From Xanthomonas boreopolis (GTDB lineage Bacteria > Pseudomonadota > Gammaproteobacteria > Xanthomonadales > Xanthomonadaceae), in assembly GCA_014654535.1 (NCBI GenBank), contig BNBA01000005.1, positions 114,992 through 178,991 of the forward strand: 64,000 bases of DNA. Reading direction: 5' to 3'. The notes under the pieces are model-generated. The model was not told the origin of the DNA and did not search any database. It saw nothing but the letters and a program-made list of their open reading frames with translations. Of this stretch, positions 16,179 to 23,495 are shown piece after piece. How positions within the stretch are numbered: position 1 is the stretch's first letter; each line of letters starts with the position of its first letter. A program made the position numbers and the translations under genes.

Positions 16179-17009
16179 TCACAGTGACATTCGACGTCCA
16201 AGCAGCACGGCGCTCGAAGGACAAAGGCTTGCGGCCTGCCGTGTGGCAAGGATGGCCGCCGGTGCGGCGCTGCGCTCGATTGGCTCGAAGCCCGCGCGCT
16301 CGAAGAACGGCGCAGCCGTCGTGGTCAGCAACCAGGCGTCGCGCCCGCCCTCGTCGAAGGCACGGCGCAGCAGCAGTGCGAACATTCCGCCGCCGATGCC
16401 GCGATGGCGTGCGTGTGGCAGCACCACCAGGGAGCGCACGAGCACGTCTCGGCCCAGGCGCTCGAAGCCGCCGTAGCCCACGCGCTCGCCGGACACCGTG
16501 GCATAGGCGAAGAAGCTGCGCCCTGGTTCGGCCAGGTCGTCCGTGGGAAGCACGGCCTCTTGCAAAGCCAGGGCGAGGTCCGGGTCGCTGCCGGCGATCG
16601 GCGTATCCACCAGCAGCGGCGTGCCATCCTCCTTGCGGTTCTCGCCCGCCGGTCGTTGCGGCAGCAGGTCGATCACCATGTCCGAGGGGCGGCACAGGCG
16701 CACGCCCGAGCGCGACACCACGATGGGCCGATTGATGAGGATCGGGTACGCCAGCATCTGATCGATCAACTGGTCGTCGCTCCAATGCGCGGCATCCAGG
16801 CCCAGTTCCTTGTAGGGCGTGCCCTTGATGCGCAACACATCCCGCACGCCCATGCCCATCCGCGCGATCAGCGCCTTCAAGGTCTCGCGGTCGGGCGGCG
16901 TCTTCAGGTACTCGATGACCGTGGGCTCGATGCCGCTGGCGCGGATCAGCGCCAGCGTGTTGCGCGACGTGCCGCAGTCCGGGTTGTGGTAGATCGTGAC
17001 GGTACTCAT
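16179..17009 (-). CDS. arsC: ArsC (glutaredoxin type) fused to a GNAT acetyltransferase (ArsN-like)
   Basis: 276 residues. The first ~140 form a glutaredoxin-dependent arsenate reductase: HNPDCGTSRN with catalytic Cys12, then the arsenate-site region LINRPIVVSRSGVRLCRPSD. The rest is a GNAT acetyltransferase (VVLPHARHRGIGGGMFALLL is the acetyl-CoA loop; FFERAGFEP near the end), similar to ArsN2 encoded in ars operons. The fusion would couple arsenate reduction with an acetyltransferase step, possibly on an organoarsenical. The start overlaps the acr3 stop (ATGA). The same frame runs upstream through acr3, but that part is a shadow. Confidence 0.85.
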   Translation of the reverse strand: MSTVTIYHNPDCGTSRNTLALIRASGIEPTVIEYLKTPPDRETLKALIARMGMGVRDVLRIKGTPYKELGLDAAHWSDDQLIDQMLAYPILINRPIVVSRSGVRLCRPSDMVIDLLPQRPAGENRKEDGTPLLVDTPIAGSDPDLALALQEAVLPTDDLAEPGRSFFAYATVSGERVGYGGFERLGRDVLVRSLVVLPHARHRGIGGGMFALLLRRAFDEGGRDAWLLTTTAAPFFERAGFEPIERSAAPAAILATRQAASLCPSSAVLLGRRMSL

Positions 17010-18097
17010 GCCGGATGCCTCGCTGCGTTGCGCGGGGCCTGTTCGTACCAGGCGCGGGAACGGTTGACCACGCGCACCACCAGCAGCATCACCGGCACTT
17101 CGATCAGCACGCCGACCACGGTGGCGAGGGCCGCGCCGGAATGGAAGCCGAACAGGCTGATGGCCGCTGCCACTGCCAGCTCGAAAAAGTTGCTGGCACC
17201 GATCAACGCCGAGGGACACGCGATGTTGTGCTTCTCGCCGACCCTGCGGTTGAGCCAGTAGGCGAGGCCGGAATTGAAGAACACCTGGATCAGAATGGGC
17301 ACGGCGAGCATGGCGATCACCAGCGGCTGTCGCAGGATGGCCTGGCCCTGGAAGGCGAATAGCAACACCAGCGTCAGCAGCAGCGCTGCGATTGAGAGCG
17401 GGCCGAGGCGCTCCAGCGCGCGGTCGAACGCGGCCTGTCCACGACGCAGCAGCGAGCGGCGCCACACCTGCGCGAGGACGACGGGGATGATGATGTAGAG
17501 CACCACTGAGGTCAGCAGCGTGTCCCACGGCACGGTGATCGCCGACAGGCCCAGCAGCAGCCCGACGATGGGCGCGAAGGCGAACACCATGATGGTGTCG
17601 TTCAGCGCCACCTGCGACAGAGTGAATACCGGGTCGCCGCCGGTCAGTCGGCTCCACACGAACACCATCGCTGTGCACGGTGCGGCGGCCAGCAGGATCA
17701 GGCCGGCGACGTAGCTGTCGAGCTGGTCGGCCGGCAGCCAGTCGGCGAAGACGTGGCGGATGAACAGCCAGGCCAGCAGTGCCATCGAGAACGGCTTGAC
17801 CGCCCAGTTGACGAACAGCGTCACGCCGATGCCACGCCAGTGCTGGCGAACCTGGCCGAGCGCGCCGAAATCCACCTTGAGCAGCATTGGGATCACCATG
17901 ACCCATATGAGCAGGCCGACCGGCAGGTTGACCTGGGCCACTTCCATGCGGCCGACGGCCTGGAACGCGCCAGGCGCGAGCTGGCCCAGGGCGATGCCGG
18001 CGACGATGCACAGCAGCACCCACACCGTCAGGTAGCGCTCGAAGATGCTCATCGAGAACGATGGCGTGGCGGCGACGGCTTCTGTCTGTACGGTCAT
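17006..18097 (-). CDS. acr3: Arsenite efflux permease, ACR3 family
   Basis: 363 residues with about ten hydrophobic segments, fitting the Acr3 arsenite exporter. The conserved motif AAAPCTAMVFVW contains Cys141, the substrate-binding cysteine of the family. It pumps arsenite, produced by the two arsenate reductases in the operon, out across the inner membrane. It starts 9 bp after the stop of the upstream arsC-type gene and overlaps the downstream arsC fusion by 4 bp. Confidence 0.93.
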   Translation of the reverse strand: MTVQTEAVAATPSFSMSIFERYLTVWVLLCIVAGIALGQLAPGAFQAVGRMEVAQVNLPVGLLIWVMVIPMLLKVDFGALGQVRQHWRGIGVTLFVNWAVKPFSMALLAWLFIRHVFADWLPADQLDSYVAGLILLAAAPCTAMVFVWSRLTGGDPVFTLSQVALNDTIMVFAFAPIVGLLLGLSAITVPWDTLLTSVVLYIIIPVVLAQVWRRSLLRRGQAAFDRALERLGPLSIAALLLTLVLLFAFQGQAILRQPLVIAMLAVPILIQVFFNSGLAYWLNRRVGEKHNIACPSALIGASNFFELAVAAAISLFGFHSGAALATVVGVLIEVPVMLLVVRVVNRSRAWYEQAPRNAARHPA

Positions 18098-18106
18098 CGT
18101 GCTACC

Positions 18107-18604
18107 TCACTGCTTGCCGATGACGCGCAGCTCATGCTGCAGCGACATAGCATCGAGCCGTTGGAGCGGCAGCGACAGGAACAGCTCGATGCGACGCTTG
18201 AGCGTCAACGCGGCGTCCATGAACGCCTTGCGCTGCTGTTCCTCGCTGCCTTCGACGGCGGCCGGATCGGGCACGCCCCAATGGGCCGACACCGGCTTGC
18301 CCGGCCAAACGGGACACACCTCGCCAGCGGCGTTGTCGCAGACGGTGAAGATGAAATCGAACACCGGCGCACCGGGCGCCACGAATTCGTCCCAGCTCTT
18401 GCTGCGGTAGCCGGTCGTTGGCAGGCGCAGGCGCTCCAGCGTGGCGAGCGCCAGCGGGTGGACTTCGCTCTTGGGGTGGCTCCCCGCCGAGTAGGCGCGA
18501 AACCGTCCCAGGCCCAGTTCGTTGAGGATGCCTTCGGCCAGGATGGAACGCGCCGAATTTCCGGTGCAGATGAACAGCGCGTTGTAGGTGGTTTCAGTCG
18601 TCAT
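18107..18604 (-). CDS. arsC: Arsenate reductase, low-molecular-weight phosphatase type
   Basis: 165 residues. The phosphatase-like loop CTGNSARS has nucleophile Cys13 and Arg19. A second cysteine pair, Cys90 and Cys98 (TVCDNAAGEVC), fits the relay cysteines of thioredoxin-coupled ArsC. It reduces arsenate to arsenite. The operon thus encodes two unrelated arsenate reductases, one in the ArsC-GNAT fusion and this one. It lies between arsI and acr3 with short spacers. Confidence 0.9.
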   Translation of the reverse strand: MTTETTYNALFICTGNSARSILAEGILNELGLGRFRAYSAGSHPKSEVHPLALATLERLRLPTTGYRSKSWDEFVAPGAPVFDFIFTVCDNAAGEVCPVWPGKPVSAHWGVPDPAAVEGSEEQQRKAFMDAALTLKRRIELFLSLPLQRLDAMSLQHELRVIGKQ

Positions 18605-18616
18605 CGATGCCTCGCG

Positions 18617-19081
18617 TCAGCAGCAAGAAGCAGCCCGTTTCGCGGCGGCGCGACTGTCACTCGGCGCGCAGCAAGCTGGAGCTGTGCTCGGCGCGGGCTG
18701 CGGCGCTTCGTTGAACACGGGGATGTTGCCCAGCGTGTGGAAATGCTCCCAGGCCACGCCCTGCGGGTCGGTGACCCAGTGCTTCTCACTGCGTGCATAG
18801 CAGCAGGTCGTGGTGCCTTCGTCGAGCAGCGCCATGTCGGCAGCCTGCGCGCGGGCCTTCAGGGCGGTGAGTTCGTCGGCGTCATCGGTCTGGATGCCCA
18901 GGTGGTCGATGCCCGGCTTGCTGCCGCGCGTGGAGATGGCGAAGTTGACCGGCGGGTCTTCGAGCATCCACTTCGCGTAGTCGGCCTCGATGCGAGCCGG
19001 CTGCGCGGCGAACAGTTGGGAATAGAAGCCGATGCTGCGATTCAGGTCATCGACGTGCAGGTGGACGTGGAAGCGTTTCAT
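18617..19081 (-). CDS. arsI: ArsI-type C-As lyase (ArsI/CadI glyoxalase family)
   Basis: 154 residues, a vicinal-oxygen-chelate dioxygenase. The metal triad of ArsI (His5, His62, Glu115 in the characterised enzyme) corresponds here to His5, His60 and Glu112, and the substrate-binding cysteine pair to Cys93-Cys94 (TTCCYARSEKHWVTDP). ArsI cleaves the carbon-arsenic bond of trivalent methyl- or aryl-arsenicals such as roxarsone products. The C-terminal tail has extra cysteines (CCAP, SCC) that could bind arsenite. Some ArsI/CadI homologues are annotated as cadmium-induced; the cysteine pair favours ArsI. Confidence 0.88.
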   Translation of the reverse strand: MKRFHVHLHVDDLNRSIGFYSQLFAAQPARIEADYAKWMLEDPPVNFAISTRGSKPGIDHLGIQTDDADELTALKARAQAADMALLDEGTTTCCYARSEKHWVTDPQGVAWEHFHTLGNIPVFNEAPQPAPSTAPACCAPSDSRAAAKRAASCC

Positions 19082-19092
19082 GGAGGTTCCTT

Positions 19093-19422
19093 TCAGCAGG
19101 AGGCGCAGGCACGGGTGGATTCATTGGCCTCGCACACGCCACCTTGGCAGCAGTGCTCGGTCAGGTAGCCGAGCAGCCCGTTCATGTGGGCGAAGTCGGC
19201 GCGGTAGATCAGGTTGCGGCCCTGTTGCTCGATGGTGACGAGGCCGGCATGGGCCAGCTCCTTCAGATGGAAGGACAGGGTGTTGCGGGCCACGTCGAGC
19301 TGGTCGGCTAGGACGCTGGGCGTGAGCCCTTCGGGGCCGGCGACGACCAGGGCGCGGAACACGCGAAGGCGCTGGGTGTGGGCCAGGGCGCCCAGGGCGG
19401 AAACGGCTTGGGTCTCGTTCAT
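19093..19422 (-). CDS. arsR: ArsR-family arsenite-responsive repressor
   Basis: 109 residues. The winged helix has the recognition part LADQLDVARNTLSFHLKELAHAGLV (about 38-62). The inducer site is a C-terminal cysteine cluster, Cys91-Cys92 and Cys97, with Cys106 and Cys109 at the tip, as in the Acidithiobacillus ferrooxidans type of ArsR and not the E. coli CVC type. It is the first gene of the ars operon and should repress it until As(III) binds. An inverted repeat lies immediately upstream. Confidence 0.9.
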   Translation of the reverse strand: MNETQAVSALGALAHTQRLRVFRALVVAGPEGLTPSVLADQLDVARNTLSFHLKELAHAGLVTIEQQGRNLIYRADFAHMNGLLGYLTEHCCQGGVCEANESTRACASC

Positions 19423-19424
19423 AG

Positions 19425-19448
19425 TTCAATAATACAACATCTATTGAA
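19425..19448 (-). promoter_or_regulatory. Probable ArsR operator
   Basis: Inverted repeat TTCAATA (19425-19431) and TATTGAA (19442-19448) starting 3 bp upstream of the arsR start, in an AT-rich patch that also holds a -10-like TATTAT read on the minus strand. Position and form fit an ArsR/SmtB operator. Confidence 0.65.
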
Positions 19449-19584
19449 TAATGGTGCAGGCACATCGCAATAGAGGACCGGGCGCGCCCGACCCCAATCG
19501 GGGACGCCACTGCGCCCGATTGCTGCGTGACGCGGCTATCTGATAGTCCGAAGCTCACCCTCATGCGTTGCTGACCGTCGTCAG

Positions 19585-19653
19585 CGGCATGCCCTGGCAG
19601 TCCCGGTCTTCAAGACTGCAACGCGGTTCGCCGCGTTGACCGATCCAGTCCGC
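19585..19653. repeat. Dispersed ~70-bp repeat, copy A
   Basis: Matches 21526-21597 over about 70 bp with clearly more than two thirds identity by eye. The core is a perfect hairpin, AACGCGG and CCGCGTT around TTCG (19620-19637). It lies about 120 bp before the gene at 19772, as copy B lies about 140 bp before the gene at 21737, so a shared promoter or leader element is likely. Confidence 0.55.
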
Positions 19654-19741
19654 TTCGCATCGCCCACCGCGGACGCTCGCCGGCCTGGCGACGATGCACT
19701 TTTCTCAACCACCCGAGGGGAACCCCATCCCCTGCGTGATG

Positions 19742-19769
19742 CGTGCTCCTCGACCCACCAAGGAGCACG
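19742..19769 (+). promoter_or_regulatory. Hairpin sequestering a ribosome binding site
   Basis: CGTGCTCCT (19742-19750) is exactly complementary to AGGAGCACG (19761-19769). The second arm contains the AAGGAG ribosome binding site (19760-19765) of the gene starting at 19772. Folding of the mRNA would hide the site, suggesting translational control. Confidence 0.55.
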
Positions 19770-19771
19770 GC

Positions 19772-20008
19772 ATGTCTGAACCTTCCGCATCTTCCTCTGC
19801 AACCGCAGTGCGCAGTGGTGCGCTGGCGCTGGCCTGGACCAGCAAGCGTTTGCCGCTACAGGTGCTGCGCAGCGCGGCCGGCCACTACATCGGCACACAA
19901 GACGACGAAGGCCCGGTATCGCGGGAGTCCGTCGAGTATTTCCCGACCCACCTCGCAGCACAGCGCGCCCTGGATACCCACGCCTGGACACAGCGCGCTC
20001 ACCCCTGA
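19772..20008 (+). CDS. Small hypothetical ICE protein
   Basis: 78 residues. The start is the ATG 6 bases after AAGGAG. The protein is soluble, with a Ser/Ala-rich N-terminus and the segment HYIGTQDDEGPVSRESVEYFPT. I recognise no domain. It begins the block of small backbone genes that runs to 25.7 kb. Its ribosome binding site sits in a hairpin. Confidence 0.7.
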   Translation: MSEPSASSSATAVRSGALALAWTSKRLPLQVLRSAAGHYIGTQDDEGPVSRESVEYFPTHLAAQRALDTHAWTQRAHP

Positions 20009-20033
20009 TTCCCACCCTTCAAGGAGTTCTCTC

Positions 20034-20426
20034 ATGAATCTGTCTTTACCCGAAGACGTGCTCGATCAGATGGCGCTGGAACAAGCGCACTTCGACGCTG
20101 CACCGCAGGCCTTCTTCGAGGCCTGGAAGCGCGGCGCGCAGATCGCCGGCCACGAGTGGTTCGGCGACGGCACACGCGAAGGTCTGCAGCGTGCCACCAC
20201 CAAGTGGGACCTGCGGCCCAACATGCTGATGCTCAACGACGCCTTGGGCGTGCTGAGCAGCGGTCAACGCATGTTCCTGTCCGCGATGGTGAGCTTCTAC
20301 AACTCCCGCGAGGGCGGCGCGATGCTCAAGCGTTGCGGCTTCGAGGGGCTGTCCGACTTCGGCGGCCTCGATCTGGAACGGCGCCAGGTCATCGCTGACC
20401 TCACGCTGCACTACAACGGCTGGTGA
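20034..20426 (+). CDS. Conserved hypothetical ICE protein
   Basis: 130 residues after AAGGAG. Largely helical, with the segment LSSGQRMFLSAMVSFYNSREGGAMLKRCGF. No membrane segment, signal peptide or known catalytic motif. It lies 25 bp after the previous gene and is probably co-transcribed with it. Genes of this kind are conserved in the same position in ICEs of this family, but a role is not known to me. Confidence 0.75.
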   Translation: MNLSLPEDVLDQMALEQAHFDAAPQAFFEAWKRGAQIAGHEWFGDGTREGLQRATTKWDLRPNMLMLNDALGVLSSGQRMFLSAMVSFYNSREGGAMLKRCGFEGLSDFGGLDLERRQVIADLTLHYNGW

Positions 20427-20676
20427 GCCGCGCCTGGCAACCCACCGTCCTTTCATCCCACCCCACGAGGGACATGCGTCCTCGTTCGGGGCCATGTCCC
20501 TCCTTCTTTTCGCAGGAGCGGCCATGGCCCGAATCACCATCTTCCACTGACCTGCACCGCCCGCCACCAGGGCGGCCCGACGCCGCGGCCGGCTGACCGG
20601 TTGCCACTTCATCCACTCGCTGGGGTTCAATCCCCGGCAGGGGATTGCCTCGGCCATCCTCTGCTGGAGGAATCCC
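20427..20676. other. Intergenic region with hairpins and an 8-codon mini-ORF
   Basis: A 10-bp perfect stem (GAGGGACATG 20467-20476, CATGTCCCTC 20493-20502) is followed by CTTCTTTT, then AGGAG and an ATG at 20523 opening an 8-codon frame (MARITIFH). A second hairpin (AATCCCC 20629-20635, GGGGATT 20640-20646) precedes the next gene. The mini-ORF has its own ribosome binding site and may be a leader peptide or the stub of a lost gene. Confidence 0.45.
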
Positions 20677-21393
20677 ATGTCCCATTCCAACAATCCCTTC
20701 GCCCGCGGCTACGATGGCCTGTCCGTGCAGCGGCTGCTGGCGATTTCCTACGACGACGACTGCCCGCTGAGCTACCTGCCGCTGCACGTCTCGCAGTCGC
20801 ACCTGCCGGACAGCCAGGTCGAGCGCCATGCCTGCGTCTTCTGCGACGACTTCGCGCTGATCACCGAGGGCCAGAACGTGCCGCCCGAGCTGGACGCGCA
20901 GTGCCCCAGCCACGGTATCGCCCGAAACCTCGTCTACGCCGTCATGGCCGAAGAAGCCGGCCAGCCGCTGCACGTCGGCGATACCTACTCCGAGGAAGCC
21001 GCGCGCGAGGTGGTACGCCGCCTGCGCTTCGAGACCGGGTTCTACAGCCGTGCCTGGGAAATCAGTTCGGCGCACATCACCGAGGAGGCCGGTCGCTTCC
21101 TCGCCGAACTGGCGGACATCGCTACGCCGAGCGGTTTTCTGTTCGTGGCCTTCCGCATTCCCTACAGCCCGGCGGTCGGCGTGAAGCTGATCGCCACCCC
21201 CTGGACGGATGCGAACCTGCAGCATGTCGAGGGCATCACCGCCGAAGAACTGCGGCAGGAGCACCGGGCCAAGGGCATGCCGGAGTCCCTCGTCGAGGTG
21301 CTCCACCTGGCCGCGCTCGCCGACGTGCGTCTGCTGATCTTCGATGCCGACGCGCCCGTGCTGGACGGGCTGACGCTCTACGACGACGACTAA
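20677..21393 (+). CDS. Conserved hypothetical ICE protein
   Basis: 238 residues with CTGGAGG before the ATG. Near residues 49-75 there is a cysteine-containing patch (HACVFCDDFALITEGQ) and at about 75-90 another (ELDAQCPSHGIARNLVYAVM), which might bind a metal, but the spacing fits no zinc motif I know. Soluble, acidic. It is followed by a good terminator-like hairpin (21408-21435). Function unknown. Confidence 0.75.
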   Translation: MSHSNNPFARGYDGLSVQRLLAISYDDDCPLSYLPLHVSQSHLPDSQVERHACVFCDDFALITEGQNVPPELDAQCPSHGIARNLVYAVMAEEAGQPLHVGDTYSEEAAREVVRRLRFETGFYSRAWEISSAHITEEAGRFLAELADIATPSGFLFVAFRIPYSPAVGVKLIATPWTDANLQHVEGITAEELRQEHRAKGMPESLVEVLHLAALADVRLLIFDADAPVLDGLTLYDDD

Positions 21394-21407
21394 CCCGCAA
21401 CCCATTC

Positions 21408-21435
21408 GAGCCCCCATGTCGGGGCTCTTCTTTTT
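21408..21435 (+). terminator. Intrinsic terminator after the gene ending at 21393
   Basis: Stem GAGCCCC (21408-21414) and GGGGCTC (21421-21427) with a 6-base loop, followed by TTCTTTTTC. It is one of the hairpins of the 20.4-25.8 kb series and the one that looks most like a classical Rho-independent terminator. Confidence 0.65.
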
Positions 21436-21736
21436 CGCGGAACGCGGTGCCGGCGCATTGCCGATTCCCGGCGGACGGCGGCCGCCATGTGCCGCACGCT
21501 GACCGCATGTTCGCTGGCGTTGCCGGCAGCATGCCCAGGCAGCCACGATCTTCAAGGCTGCGACGCGGTTCCGACCGCGTTGATCACACCAGTTCGCACC
21601 GGCATCCATGCGCGAACGGCCATCGGTTCTCGATGGCGATGCCACCAAGCTGTTCCATCAACCCACGCGGGGGTTCCACACCTTCCCCGCCTTGGGTCGG
21701 GTGTGTCTCCGCCTCATTGTTCCCAGGAGATTCACC
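21436..21736. other. Intergenic region before the DUF3577 gene
   Basis: About 300 bp without a gene. It holds copy B of the dispersed ~70-bp repeat (21526-21597) and, further on, a small inverted repeat AACCC/GGGTT near 21661-21676. A promoter for the DUF3577 gene probably lies here, but no clear -35/-10 pair is visible. Confidence 0.45.
21526..21597. repeat. Dispersed ~70-bp repeat, copy B
   Basis: Homologous to 19585-19653. The hairpin core is conserved as ACGCGGT (21563-21569) and ACCGCGT (21574-21580), with a slightly changed sequence but intact pairing, which suggests that the structure matters. Confidence 0.55.
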
Positions 21737-22288
21737 ATGACCACTTCCACCGAAAAGTCCTACTTCGATCTGCACATCACCGGCCTCGGGTACCTCAATC
21801 GCATCCGCGAAGTGAAGCCCAAGAAAGGCGATGCGTTCCTGGCCTGCGACATCGCAGCCCTGAACGGTCCCAGCGATGACGTCTCGTATGTGCGTTTCGA
21901 CACGCGCGTATCGGGATCGGAAGCGCAGCACCTGGTGCGCCGCTGCATTCAGGCGGTCGACGCCGAGAAGAAGGTGATGATCGGCTTCCGCCTGGGCGAC
22001 CTGTGGACCGACACCTTCACCTACTCCAAGGGCAAGCGTGCCGGCGAGCAGGGGGTGAGCCTCAAGGCCCGCCTGCTGTTCGTCAGCTGGATCAAGGTCG
22101 ACGGCAAGCTCGTCTACAAGGCCGAACCCAAGCCGACCGAGACCGACGAGCGCGAGCCGGAAGTCCCCGTGACGTCCGACGCGCCCGCTGCGCAGCAAGC
22201 CTCGGCACCGGAGCCTTCCGAGTCCGTCGCCGATGCTGCCGACGACGCAGCCGATGCCCCCGCATTGGCCGCTGCCGAGTCGTTCTGA
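21737..22288 (+). CDS. DUF3577 / STY4534-family ICE protein
   Basis: 183 residues. The N-terminal 120 residues (YFDLHITGLGYLNRIREVKPKKGDAFLACDIAALNG) match DUF3577, the STY4534 family sometimes labelled an ICE replication protein; the pattern resembles an OB-fold, so single-stranded DNA binding is plausible. The tail from about residue 130 is acidic and Pro/Ala-rich. Preceded by CCAGGAG. Followed by a 9-bp hairpin before the DUF3275 gene. Confidence 0.85.
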   Translation: MTTSTEKSYFDLHITGLGYLNRIREVKPKKGDAFLACDIAALNGPSDDVSYVRFDTRVSGSEAQHLVRRCIQAVDAEKKVMIGFRLGDLWTDTFTYSKGKRAGEQGVSLKARLLFVSWIKVDGKLVYKAEPKPTETDEREPEVPVTSDAPAAQQASAPEPSESVADAADDAADAPALAAAESF

Positions 22289-22292
22289 TCCG

Positions 22293-22316
22293 CAAGGCCC
22301 CATCCCCGGGGCCTTG
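22293..22316 (+). terminator. Intergenic hairpin between DUF3577 and DUF3275 genes
   Basis: Perfect 9-bp stem CAAGGCCCC/GGGGCCTTG, loop of 6, followed by TCTTCTCTTC and then the ribosome binding site of the next gene 28 bases before its ATG. It is terminator-like but sits in a gap of only 55 bp between genes that look co-transcribed. Confidence 0.5.
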
Positions 22317-22343
22317 TCTTCTCTTCGTCAGCAGGAGACCTTC

Positions 22344-22955
22344 ATGATCACCATCCCCGGCCAACTGGCCATCAAGACCATCCACGGCAGGAACGGCGAC
22401 TTCAACGTCGGCCGCCTGGCGACCTCGATCGGCGAGTTCGTCGTGAAGAACGCCGAACTCGATCAGTACCGCGAGGGCAAGTACGACGGTGATTTCGTCA
22501 TCGTCGAGATTCGCCCCTCCACGTACAACGCCAACGGCCGCATGGTCATCGAGATCCGCGCCCATCTGGGCGGGATGACGCTGTCCAACATCGACGCCCT
22601 GAGCCGCGACGAAGCCCGCCGACTGAGTCCGCAGGAAGTCGATCCGATCGACGAGGAGACGCAGGCGCCCGTACCGGCAACGCCCCCGGCCAAGCCGAAG
22701 GCGAAGCCGCGCAGTCCGCGCGATCCCCTGATCGATACCACGCCGTTCGGCAGCGAACCGCCCCCCGTGTCCGCTGCGGCCTCGGCCGAGGCAGACGACG
22801 CGGCGCTGTTCGGTGCCTTGTGGCCTCTGGGCGAGACCGTGAAGCTCGATGCGACCGTGGATCGTCGTGTGCTGCGTCAGCAGCGCGACCGTCTCGACAA
22901 GCTGGGCTACGAGTTCGCTCCGTTGTCCCAGGACTGGCACCTCAAGGCTGCCTGA
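22344..22955 (+). CDS. DUF3275 ICE protein
   Basis: 203 residues, starting at the ATG after GCAGGAG. The N-terminal ~90 residues (IKTIHGRNGDFNVGRLATSIGEFVVKNAELDQY) match DUF3275, a family found next to DUF3577 in these ICEs and resembling a compact beta fold. A Pro/Lys linker (about 112-145) leads to a C-terminal helical part. The role is not established; linkage to DUF3577 suggests DNA processing. Confidence 0.83.
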   Translation: MITIPGQLAIKTIHGRNGDFNVGRLATSIGEFVVKNAELDQYREGKYDGDFVIVEIRPSTYNANGRMVIEIRAHLGGMTLSNIDALSRDEARRLSPQEVDPIDEETQAPVPATPPAKPKAKPRSPRDPLIDTTPFGSEPPPVSAAASAEADDAALFGALWPLGETVKLDATVDRRVLRQQRDRLDKLGYEFAPLSQDWHLKAA

Positions 22956-22989
22956 TCCATCCGCCGCCTTGCGCGGCATTCCGCCACCC

Positions 22990-23032
22990 GCCGGGGCTCT
23001 CCCCCGACGGGGATGGCTCCGGCCTTTTCTTC
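22990..23032 (+). terminator. Intergenic hairpin before the gene at 23045
   Basis: GCCGGGGCT (22990-22998) pairs with GGCTCCGGC (23015-23023) using two G-U pairs, with an inner CCCC/GGGG stem, followed by CTTTTCTTC and immediately by AAGGAG. Confidence 0.45.
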
Positions 23033-23044
23033 AAGGAGACCCTC

Positions 23045-23410
23045 ATGGGCTGGACCTTCGTTCGTCAGACGCGCGATCAGTTGATCCGCGAGTTGCTCGC
23101 TCCGCAGGCGTCCGAACGCGCTTGCTGCGAAGTCATCGACCACACACTGGACGGCGACGTCCTGTGGACCGTGGTTCGCGTCACCGCCAGGCAGGCGGGC
23201 GTCATGGGCCTCGCGGCCGGTGAGTCCGTCTGCTACATCGGCTGCCATCTGCTGGAAAGCTCGGGCGGCGATTGGGGCTACAAGTCCCTCGACGAGTCCG
23301 TGCATCCGTACTACTACTCGTGCCCGCTGCGCTATCTCGACATGGCGCCGGTGCAAAGCCCCGAGTGGCGCGAGCGGGTTCACCGCTTCCACGCGGGGCG
23401 CGCTGTCTAG
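23045..23410 (+). CDS. Hypothetical ICE protein
   Basis: 121 residues after AAGGAG. It has an aromatic-rich C-terminal half (GGDWGYKSLDESVHPYYYSCPLRYLDM) and begins MGWTFVRQTRDQLIRELL. No known domain, signal peptide or membrane segment. Similar small proteins are found between DUF3275 and the DUF6094 methyltransferase in related ICEs. Function unknown. Confidence 0.72.
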   Translation: MGWTFVRQTRDQLIRELLAPQASERACCEVIDHTLDGDVLWTVVRVTARQAGVMGLAAGESVCYIGCHLLESSGGDWGYKSLDESVHPYYYSCPLRYLDMAPVQSPEWRERVHRFHAGRAV

Positions 23411-23431
23411 CGGCACGCATCTACCTTCACC

Positions 23432-23467
23432 CAACCGGGGCGAGCACGGCCCCGCGGGCTGTGGTTG
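23432..23467 (+). terminator. Intergenic hairpin before the gene at 23496
   Basis: Outer CAACC/GGTTG and inner CGGGGC (23436-23441) with GCCCCG (23449-23454), followed by CTCCTTCATTTCC and a TGAGGA ribosome binding site. Same arrangement as the other hairpins of this block. Confidence 0.4.
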
Positions 23468-23495
23468 CTCCTTCATTTCCAATGAGGACATCACC

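Larger units (their letters stand above)
19423..19771. other. Intergenic stretch between arsR and the next backbone gene
   Basis: About 350 bp with no gene. It contains the ArsR operator, one copy of a ~70-bp dispersed repeat (19585-19653) and a hairpin that hides the ribosome binding site of the next gene (19742-19769). The right junction of the arsenic insertion probably lies between about 19450 and 19585. Confidence 0.5.

Noticed and set aside
16179..18023. A 614-codon open frame on the minus strand covering the arsC fusion and most of acr3.
   Set aside because: Only the last 276 codons resemble real proteins (ArsC and GNAT). The upstream part is an out-of-frame reading of the well-supported acr3 gene.
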